22,454 nt of DNA, from positions 1 through 22,454 of the forward strand of contig CAZOMV010000095.1 of the NCBI GenBank assembly GCA_964580995.1, written 5' to 3'. Under the pieces are notes generated by a model. It searched no databases, had not been told where the DNA came from, and saw only the letters and a list, made by a program, of their open reading frames with translations. The DNA comes from JAKJEP01 sp964580995 (GTDB lineage Bacteria; Planctomycetota; Phycisphaerae; Sedimentisphaerales; SM23-30). Shown one piece after another: positions 16,328-22,454 of this stretch (positions within the stretch are counted from its first letter, which is position 1; every line of letters begins with the position of its first letter). The position numbers and the translations under genes were made by a program.

Positions 16328-19222
16328 TTATTTCATCAGGTGAAGCACCACCGGGCCGAGCAGGCCGCTGACCTTGTTCTCCGGTTTTACACCGCCGTTG
16401 CTCCGGGGAGCAACGGACAATTCCTCGAACTGGCCGTAGTAGTTAGCCAAGGTATTGGCTACAACAATACGCAGATGATTCGGTCCCGGCTTGAGCAGCC
16501 GGGTAATATCTATCTGCCACGGATCAAAAAATACCACACCGGCGGATTGCTCATTGATGAAGACTTCCGCACTGACGGCGACCTTGCCTAAATCCAGGAT
16601 AGCTTTGTTCTCACCGGTCAAAGCTGGTACTTCAATCTCGGTTTCGTAATGTCCCAGGCCGGAGAAATTTTCCAGTCCCAACTTACACCAATCCCCGGCC
16701 GGTAAAATTTCCGGGATAGCCGCCGGCTGGGAGGCTGGCGTGATAGGCGATTCCGCTGCCAGTTTCCAATGGTCCTCCGCAAAATTCCACACTACATGCG
16801 GCCGGGCCATGGTTGATTCGATTCGGAATCGATACGGACCCGGTAGGGGAATGGTTTTAACGATCTTCCTGGATTCCGCAGGAGGCGTAATTCCGTCAGG
16901 TAGATTGGGACGCAGGATGAGCGGGATAATTTCGTCGGGAGCGAAGGTGAGATTCAAGCTGATGCCTTTCGGCGTAACCTGGTAATTTGCCAAAGGTACT
17001 AATTCGATACTACCGGTCACAGGATTCCATATCTCAGGATAACCTTGAGTTGACAAAGTGAAACGAACCGTTCGTGTTTCATCGCGGCGATTGAGGAGGA
17101 GATACAGCTCACTGTCTGCGAGCCGGCGATGATAGGCGCACAACCCCTTATGATTGGTATCCAGCAACAGATCGGGCACCATTACCTGGTGGAGCATTTC
17201 GATAGCGTCCTCAACCCGCGGCGCGAATCCGGCTTTGAGACCGGCATGAGCAGTCCAGAATTTTGTGCCTTTTTTCGCCTGTTCCAAACACGTTTCACCG
17301 AGCAGGTTGCGGAGGAGCCGGGTAACTTCCGGATCATCCGCACCCGATTCCAATGAGTGGCGGGGAAGCTCTCCGACCATCAGAACCACTCCCTCCGCTT
17401 TGGCTAAAGCCACCGCCTGCTCCAGGGTGGCCCGGCTGACCGCATCCATCGGAGGAAGGAGTAACACGGGAAACCGCTCCGTGGCCGTCGTTAACACTCC
17501 ATTTGCAACCTGAGCTTCCTTCTGAATTGCCTCATCGTCAAGGATATCGTAATCGTATCCTGCCTCCCGTAATGCATCGCCCAGACGATTATAAATTTCG
17601 CTGCGTGCGTCTAGAACAGAAAGGTCCCAGCAATGGGCCCACATATCCACGCTGGGATAGGCCAAGGCAATCTGGGCGATATGCCCGCCGCCGGCGGTCA
17701 ACACGCACAGACGTGCCTCATAATCGGCAAAGCCGCGGAAATGATCCCAGTAGGGCTGCTGATAGCTGATGCCGGGATTGTAGAACCTGGCACGATTCGG
17801 TCCCCGTAGGGAATACTTGTAACAAATGGGAATTTGCATATTGATCCCATTAATATGTTCCCAGTTCACCATGCGGCGTATCTGCTGAAAGTTCAATCCC
17901 CAGCCACTGGCGGCGAACGATTCACACCAGGTTCGCGGACGGCCCTTCAGATGGGCAATCGACGTGGCGTATTTTGGGACATTAGCCGGCAACGGATTTT
18001 CAAACGGACAAATCCAATCGATTCCGGGAATATGCATTTGTCGGAAATGATTGAGCATGTTACCACCCTGCAGTGTCAGATGGGCCATCAGGCTTTCCTC
18101 TACATGGACATGTCCGGAGGCAATCAGTCCCCGCTCCTCACAGAATTGATAGATTTGGCCGAAGTAGTTTTCGGAATATAAATAGTTACAGGTCTGCCAG
18201 TGGTGGCAGCGGAACGGAATGGTGCGCGGTCCGGCCTCATGGTAAAGCAGCGGCAGATTCACCTGCCATTCATACCCGTATCTGCGGCGAAACGCCTCCG
18301 GCAAATCCTGGGAATAGGGCATGGCCGGAACCCAGGGAAACAACTCTCCGGCCGGATAACTCGCCCAGTTCATCGACGGTTCATCCGTGAAAAAGCCGGT
18401 CATCTTCGCATCCGGGATCTGTTTTACCAATTCGTCATGCCCTCGGTAAACCAAATCAACAAACGCCTCCCCTGTTTTAGGGTTCATGAGATCGGGATAA
18501 TCATTCCCGGTTATGAAGAATATTTTTCCGGTCGCCGCGGTATAAACAGCTACCGTCCAGTTTCCCGCGGGAACCTGCCAGACAAGATGTTGATTGGCAA
18601 CTTGTTCTGATAAATCCGTCAGAGAGTCGATTCGGAGCGTATTGCCATCCATCTGGAAAGCCACCGCGGCCAGAAAAGGCTCATCTCCCACCGGGATGTC
18701 CACCGTTACAGGGCCCTTGTATTGATGCTCAGCCGGCCGGATATACTTCCAGGCTAAATCCGGATGCTGTGCCAGCAGTTTGCCACCGGCTGTGCCGCTG
18801 GGCCAGTCTTCCTCATCATAAGCCCAATAGAGCATGTCATACCTGGCACAGGCGGAGGCGGTATGCCGGACCACTTTCCACCACCAGTCACTCAGAAATC
18901 TTTCCGGCGATCCCTCCTGCATGTGCTCGCAATAGGAAAATACCCCTCCCCCGCCCTGTTGCCGGATGGAATGAACCTGCCAGTCAATTTCCTCCGGGTT
19001 AACCTCGTCATTGGTCCGAAGCAGAAATTGAATCCGATAGGCCTGGGAGGGATTCTCAAACTCTTTATAAAGGTCTTTGATGGTTTCAGGAATATTCCCA
19101 AGAATCGTTGGAACTATAGGTGTAACAGAGGCTTTCGTGTTTGGCTGAGACGGTTTTTCAGAAAATGCCCGTCCAGAAAGGATGATTACTAAAATAGCCA
19201 CGAAATACCGGTATTGTTTCAT
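16328..19222 (-). CDS. Secreted GH106-type alpha-L-rhamnosidase
   Basis: 964 residues from the ATG at 19222, with AAGAG 7 nt upstream; an in-frame TTG at 19243 lies further out. The signal peptide has its hydrophobic core at 6-17 (YFVAILVIILSG), with cleavage near residue 20. The N-terminal half matches the GH106 rhamnosidase pattern: a GGGVFSYCEHMQ segment (91-102), YWAYDEEDWPSG (132-143), the acidic motif GFFTDEPSMNW (276-286), and GHVHVEESL (370-378). Middle regions carry a barrel and a Rossmann-like insert. The C-terminus (about 867-960) is a galactose-binding-like beta-sandwich (VFINEQSAGVVFFDPWQID, LLKPGPNHLRIVV). The family cleaves alpha-L-rhamnosyl linkages in pectic or other rhamnose-containing glycans. 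Family membership is from motif recollection; the exact linkage is unknown. It is transcribed alone from the intergenic region shared with the symporter. Confidence 0.82.
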   Translation of the reverse strand: MKQYRYFVAILVIILSGRAFSEKPSQPNTKASVTPIVPTILGNIPETIKDLYKEFENPSQAYRIQFLLRTNDEVNPEEIDWQVHSIRQQGGGGVFSYCEHMQEGSPERFLSDWWWKVVRHTASACARYDMLYWAYDEEDWPSGTAGGKLLAQHPDLAWKYIRPAEHQYKGPVTVDIPVGDEPFLAAVAFQMDGNTLRIDSLTDLSEQVANQHLVWQVPAGNWTVAVYTAATGKIFFITGNDYPDLMNPKTGEAFVDLVYRGHDELVKQIPDAKMTGFFTDEPSMNWASYPAGELFPWVPAMPYSQDLPEAFRRRYGYEWQVNLPLLYHEAGPRTIPFRCHHWQTCNYLYSENYFGQIYQFCEERGLIASGHVHVEESLMAHLTLQGGNMLNHFRQMHIPGIDWICPFENPLPANVPKYATSIAHLKGRPRTWCESFAASGWGLNFQQIRRMVNWEHINGINMQIPICYKYSLRGPNRARFYNPGISYQQPYWDHFRGFADYEARLCVLTAGGGHIAQIALAYPSVDMWAHCWDLSVLDARSEIYNRLGDALREAGYDYDILDDEAIQKEAQVANGVLTTATERFPVLLLPPMDAVSRATLEQAVALAKAEGVVLMVGELPRHSLESGADDPEVTRLLRNLLGETCLEQAKKGTKFWTAHAGLKAGFAPRVEDAIEMLHQVMVPDLLLDTNHKGLCAYHRRLADSELYLLLNRRDETRTVRFTLSTQGYPEIWNPVTGSIELVPLANYQVTPKGISLNLTFAPDEIIPLILRPNLPDGITPPAESRKIVKTIPLPGPYRFRIESTMARPHVVWNFAEDHWKLAAESPITPASQPAAIPEILPAGDWCKLGLENFSGLGHYETEIEVPALTGENKAILDLGKVAVSAEVFINEQSAGVVFFDPWQIDITRLLKPGPNHLRIVVANTLANYYGQFEELSVAPRSNGGVKPENKVSGLLGPVVLHLMK

Positions 19223-19283
19223 TTTGGTACTCTTTTCAGTCAAGGATAATCAATAATCTATCAAAACACAATAGCAAGGCAAA

Positions 19284-19298
19284 TGATTGAAATAATCA
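19284..19298. promoter_or_regulatory. Palindrome TGATTGAAATAATCA, second copy of the candidate operator
   Basis: TGATT-N5-AATCA within the extended inverted repeat ATGATT-GAAAT-AATCAT, 62 nt upstream of the GH106 start and in the spacer shared with the divergent symporter. It has the same half-sites and 15-bp length as the site at 10694-10708, which supports a common regulator, presumably the DeoR protein. Further TAATCA half-sites lie at 19247-19252 and 19365-19370. Confidence 0.55.
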
Positions 19299-19358
19299 TT
19301 TATTACCTTTTATCTTTGAGTATATCAAGAAAAAAACAAAATTAAATCAATATTTTGC

Positions 19359-19386
19359 TTGCTTTAATCATCACAAGCCGTATAAT
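19359..19386 (+). promoter_or_regulatory. Predicted promoter of the symporter gene
   Basis: TTGCTT (19359-19364) and a perfect TATAAT (19381-19386) separated by 16 nt, followed by a leader of about 80 nt to the symporter ATG at 19472. A TAATCA half-site (19365-19370) lies in the spacer, where a bound repressor could interfere. The whole intergenic region 19223-19471 holds no coding sequence and is AT-rich with A-tracts at 19328-19345. Confidence 0.55.
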
Positions 19387-19471
19387 ACGATTTAAATATT
19401 CACTATGAAATACTTTACAGGTAAGGATTTAGTTTTGGTTGGCACGAAATAATATAGGGAGAGTTGAACGC

Positions 19472-20971
19472 ATGTCGAATTTTTCATGGCCGATCGATGG
19501 AAGCATTGTGGGATGTTATCTGCTGGCCACCATGATCGCCGGCATTATGGTGCGGAAATACGTCGGCAAAGTGGAACACTTTATCGTGGCCGGCCGCGAG
19601 ATGAATGTATATCTGGGCATCGCCTCGCTGGCGGCGACTGAATTCGGTATCATCACCTGCATGTACACCGCCCAGAGCGGTTATCAATACGGTTTCGCCG
19701 GTGCGACGCCGGGTATTCTCATGGCCCTGGCCATGTTTTTCGTGGGAATTACGGGGTTTTGTATCAAGCCGCTACGCGATTCCGGGGTCATGACGATTCC
19801 CGAGTTGCTGGAAAAACGATTCGGCCCCCGTATTCGCTGGGCCACGGGGGTCGTGATCGTACTGGGCGGGATGCTGACTATGGGATTATTTCTCCGTATC
19901 GGGGGAGAATTCTTGGTGTTGGTGTCAGGTTTTGATATCAAATACCTTGAAATTGCCATGACGGTTTTTCTGGCGGTGGTATCCATTTATACCATCCTAG
20001 GGGGGATGTTGTCCGTTCTGGTAACGGATTTCCTGCAATTTGTAGTAATGAGCGGCGGTTTGATTGTGGTAACTTGCCTCATCCTCTTTCGTATCGGGTG
20101 GTCCCGGTTGGTTACATGCGTAGAGATCCATTATGGCGCCGCGGGATTTAATCCTTTTCTTAATCCCCAGATGGGATGGGAGTATGTGGTATATTTCTCG
20201 CTGGTGAATCTTTCGGTCGTGCTGACCTGGCAGACCATTACCGCGCGGGTTCTGTCGGCAAAAGATACGCCAACCGGTCGGAAAATATATACCCGAACCG
20301 CCTTTTTCTTTGTTTGCCGGTTTTTAATTCCGGGAATCTGGGGGATCGCGGCTTTGGCCATGCTTACGCCGGACCATCTGGTTTCGCTTTCCCCGGAAAT
20401 GCAAGAACAGGTTTCTCTGTATGGAATGCCCGTTTTTTTAAGCACGTTCGTGCCGGTCGGTTTTATGGGTATTCTAATAGCCGCCCTGATCGCAGCGGAT
20501 ATGTCCACGGATTCCTCCTATATGCTGACGTGGGGCAGTGTCATTTACAATGATATTCTGGCCCCGTTTCGAAAAACGCCCTGGACGGAGAAGAAAGGAT
20601 TGCTTTGGAATCGTATGATCGTAGCGTGTATTGGTGTATTTCTGCTGATATACGGTCTATGGTACAAACTGGAAAGCGATTTATGGACCTATCTGAGCCT
20701 GACCAGTACTATCTATACCTCCAGTATTTCCGTCATTCTTGTAGCCTGTTGTTACTGGAAGCGGGCCAATAGCTGGGGAGCCGCTGGCGCCATCATCATC
20801 GGCGCCCTCATCCCCTGTTTGTTTCTGGTAACCGAAAAATTGCCGATCACCAAAGACTATATAAAAAGGATCGGCCCCTATTATCCAGGTATGGCAACGT
20901 ATTTTTTTACAGTCATAGCCATGGTGGTAGGATCTTTGCTGAGACCTTCACGTTTACAACCAAAAATTTAA
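19472..20971 (+). CDS. Sodium:solute symporter (SSS family), probable sugar importer
   Basis: 499 residues from the ATG at 19472, with AGGGAGAG 8 nt upstream; an in-frame TTG at 19439 has no such site. The protein is polytopic, with about 13 hydrophobic segments starting at SIVGCYLLATMIAGIMV. SSF-family marks include FIVAGREMNVYLGIASLAATEFG near the N-terminus and the sodium-site region AALIAADMSTDSSYMLTWGSVIYNDI in the second half of the protein. It would import a solute with Na+ across the inner membrane. The position between a rhamnosidase and a sugar-catabolic operon suggests the released deoxy sugar as cargo. The substrate is inferred. It is followed after 37 nt by a small membrane protein gene that is probably co-transcribed. 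Confidence 0.9.
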   Translation: MSNFSWPIDGSIVGCYLLATMIAGIMVRKYVGKVEHFIVAGREMNVYLGIASLAATEFGIITCMYTAQSGYQYGFAGATPGILMALAMFFVGITGFCIKPLRDSGVMTIPELLEKRFGPRIRWATGVVIVLGGMLTMGLFLRIGGEFLVLVSGFDIKYLEIAMTVFLAVVSIYTILGGMLSVLVTDFLQFVVMSGGLIVVTCLILFRIGWSRLVTCVEIHYGAAGFNPFLNPQMGWEYVVYFSLVNLSVVLTWQTITARVLSAKDTPTGRKIYTRTAFFFVCRFLIPGIWGIAALAMLTPDHLVSLSPEMQEQVSLYGMPVFLSTFVPVGFMGILIAALIAADMSTDSSYMLTWGSVIYNDILAPFRKTPWTEKKGLLWNRMIVACIGVFLLIYGLWYKLESDLWTYLSLTSTIYTSSISVILVACCYWKRANSWGAAGAIIIGALIPCLFLVTEKLPITKDYIKRIGPYYPGMATYFFTVIAMVVGSLLRPSRLQPKI

Positions 20972-21008
20972 AAAACGGATAACATAGATTTTTAATGGCA
21001 GGTGATGT

Positions 21009-21197
21009 ATGATGAGCAACCATTGGTTTTGGTTCTTATTGACGATGGTATGCGTGGTGTGGTATTGTACCATAACCGTCTATGTGGCAATTCGGGGTAT
21101 ATTCGATATCAAACACATGTTGGTCCAGCTGAGTAGATTTTCTAGCCCATCATCGGAATCGGATTCTCAAAATGTGAAACAAAAAATTCTTCCATAA
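21009..21197 (+). CDS. Small single-span membrane protein next to the symporter
   Basis: 62 residues: one hydrophobic segment (about 6-29, WFWFLLTMVCVVWYCTITVY) followed by a hydrophilic, Ser-rich and probably cytoplasmic tail. AGGTGA lies just upstream of paired ATG codons at 21009 and 21012; either could be used. It is 37 nt downstream of the symporter in the same direction. Some SSS transporters are known to be paired with small membrane proteins (YjcH with ActP, YhdT with PanF), so an accessory subunit is a reasonable guess, but this one shows no recognised family motif. Reality as a gene is supported by its ribosome binding site, spacing and hydrophobic pattern. Confidence 0.65.
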   Translation: MMSNHWFWFLLTMVCVVWYCTITVYVAIRGIFDIKHMLVQLSRFSSPSSESDSQNVKQKILP

Positions 21198-21583
21198 ATG
21201 ACGTAAAAATTACCTACTCAAAAAAGTCCATACAACTTGTGTAAAGAACAAAATCAATTCATACAGGAAATTGAATAAAGTTGAGGTTTAGCCTTTAACT
21301 TTTCGGCTTTAATGACCATCTATGTTCTGATAGACTTCTATGAGGATTTCCTGATAATGGAATTCCTGAACATCGTTGGGAATGTGTAATTGAACGAGCG
21401 AATTCTAGCCTTTCGACCTGCAACAATTACCGGCAACAGTGCCCTGCAAAAAGCCTCTTGACAGCTGTTTGTCACATTTTGGCCAACATCATAAGTAATT
21501 CTATTATAAGTATTAGCAAATTTGACACATTCCACCGAAACTACACCATCCGCAGGATCCGAAGGCGGGTTCGCCATCCTCAA
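21198..21583. other. Spacer of 386 nt without a supported gene
   Basis: The left part (to about 21330) is AT-rich with stops in all frames. From 21344 the forward frame of the following ORF is open but has no start codon with a ribosome binding site. The opposite strand is also open from 21583 to 21338 (81 codons) but has no recognised product. I see no convincing terminator; the sequence around 21288-21313 (TTTAGCC and GGCTTTA) forms only a weak stem. Confidence 0.5.
21479..21507 (+). promoter_or_regulatory. Possible promoter of the right-end ORF
   Basis: TTGGCC (21479-21484), a 17-nt spacer, then TATTAT (21502-21507), placing transcription start near 21514 and a leader of about 70 nt before the ATG at 21584. 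If used, the coding sequence must begin after this point, against the longer frame that opens with TTG at 21458. Confidence 0.35.
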
Positions 21584-22387
21584 ATGGCAGAGGAAGTGGC
21601 CCTGGAGTTAGTCAATGAAGGCTATCTGGAAACCTTAGAACGATTCACACGCAAACGTGCACCGTCTACCATCGCCTTTGCCCGGGACTATGCCCAGAAC
21701 CAGGGTATGACCTTACCGGCGGCGCTGCTGTTTGGTTATCAGGGGGCAGCCTATCATGCCCTGGTGGACTGGATGGTGCAGGAACAGGCCCATGGTATGC
21801 ACCGGTACGGCCGAAGGCCCCACCCGTTATTACGGGAAAAGACCCAAACGGCCTGGCGCACTGCCGGCCAAACCAGCAATTGGCCCACATCTGGAGACGA
21901 AGAAGAAAAACCTCTCTACGAGGTGTCCGCAGCAGAAGGTCGTTTACCGGTAAGAGTAGTTAACAAACTCCGTGAACTATGGCGAGGCTACCGTTGTCTG
22001 CGTGATTACACTGGCACGAATCGTCTCGCCGGTGAAATCCCGTATCAGATCCTGGAGGATGCCACCGACCTGATGATCCGGGGTAAATTTGTGCCCATGT
22101 GCAAAAATATGAAATACCGGTATGACCAGATTACAGAGGATGCCAATAAGAAAGGTATAGATTCCTTCCTGGCAATATACCACCAGCTGTTTCCCGATCC
22201 GGACCAGTTACAACCCTATTGGGACCAGGCCCGAAAATGGCTCTACGACTACTCCCTGCTCCTCTGGGAAACCCAGAATGAGATCTGGCTGGCAGAAGGC
22301 CAACGAGTCTCTGCCATCGGGGTAGTTTATAAACCGGCGGCCCAGAGGAAACCGGTACCCCCCAAGAAGATTCCCGGCACCATTTAG
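21584..22387 (+). CDS. Hypothetical protein of 267 residues
   Basis: I do not recognise this protein. It is hydrophilic and helix-rich with many Tyr, Trp, Gln and Arg, has no signal peptide or membrane segment, and ends in a Pro/Lys-rich tail (AAQRKPVPPKKIPG). The centre holds a linker-like acidic stretch (about 105-115, SGDEEEKP) between two helical parts. The ATG at 21584 lacks a clear Shine-Dalgarno. The frame stays open upstream to 21344, with a basic stretch (IRRIRRRVRHPQ) just before this ATG, so the true start may be earlier, for example TTG at 21458, or the gene may be a 5'-truncated copy. It is separated from the sugar genes by 386 nt and probably not part of that system. Confidence 0.5.
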   Translation: MAEEVALELVNEGYLETLERFTRKRAPSTIAFARDYAQNQGMTLPAALLFGYQGAAYHALVDWMVQEQAHGMHRYGRRPHPLLREKTQTAWRTAGQTSNWPTSGDEEEKPLYEVSAAEGRLPVRVVNKLRELWRGYRCLRDYTGTNRLAGEIPYQILEDATDLMIRGKFVPMCKNMKYRYDQITEDANKKGIDSFLAIYHQLFPDPDQLQPYWDQARKWLYDYSLLLWETQNEIWLAEGQRVSAIGVVYKPAAQRKPVPPKKIPGTI

Positions 22388-22454
22388 GAATCGTAAAGAA
22401 ACTGATACTTTTTGTGCCTTTGGTCCGATAATAGGAGTATGATCGACCGCATTC

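Noticed and set aside
21338..21583. An 81-codon minus-strand ORF in the right-hand spacer.
   Set aside because: No recognised product and no evident ribosome binding site; it is open together with the forward frame, so coding potential is ambiguous.
22433..22454. AGGAG followed by ATG at 22439, possibly the start of another gene running off the window.
   Set aside because: Only one base separates AGGAG from the ATG, too close for normal initiation, and only five codons are visible.

Overview
The window reads as a carbohydrate-utilisation locus of a Gram-negative-type bacterium with exported glycosidases. Very large modular secreted glycoside hydrolases, malectin-like domains, a sodium/solute symporter instead of SusCD or ABC import, and a GH106-type rhamnosidase would all suit the PVC superphylum (Planctomycetota, Lentisphaerota, Kiritimatiellota) or a neighbouring lineage. 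This placement is inference; there is no marker gene. No rRNA, tRNA, CRISPR array or recognisable mobile element was seen.

Layout. A leftward operon (10631 down to 206) encodes a secreted helical-barrel glycosidase candidate, a class III aminotransferase, a short-chain dehydrogenase derived from the bifunctional rhamnulose-1-phosphate aldolase/dehydrogenase, and a 1468-residue GH36-like modular glycosidase. Divergent from it, a rightward operon (10913 to 16313) encodes a DeoR-family regulator, a rhamnulokinase, two tandem 272-residue amidohydrolase-fold proteins (the first lacks all metal ligands, the second keeps them) and an L-arabinose-isomerase-family sugar isomerase. A GH106-type alpha-L-rhamnosidase (19222 down to 16328) converges on that operon. 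It is divergent from an SSS-family symporter (19472 to 20971), which is followed by a 62-residue single-span membrane protein. The right end (21198 to 22454) holds an AT-rich spacer and an unrecognised 267-residue ORF.

Working model. Exported enzymes release a deoxy sugar, most simply L-rhamnose, from a glycan or glycoside, and the symporter imports it. The AraA-type isomerase would make the ketose and RhaB would phosphorylate it at C1. The downstream half is unusual. The aldolase active-site portion of the RhaEW-type protein is missing and no other aldolase or RhaA is present, while an aminotransferase and a catalytic/pseudo-enzyme amidohydrolase pair are. Either the aldolase lies elsewhere or the locus runs a variant pathway. 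A 15-bp palindrome of form TGATT-N5-AATCA occurs in both divergent intergenic regions and is a good candidate operator for the DeoR regulator, tying the window into one regulon.
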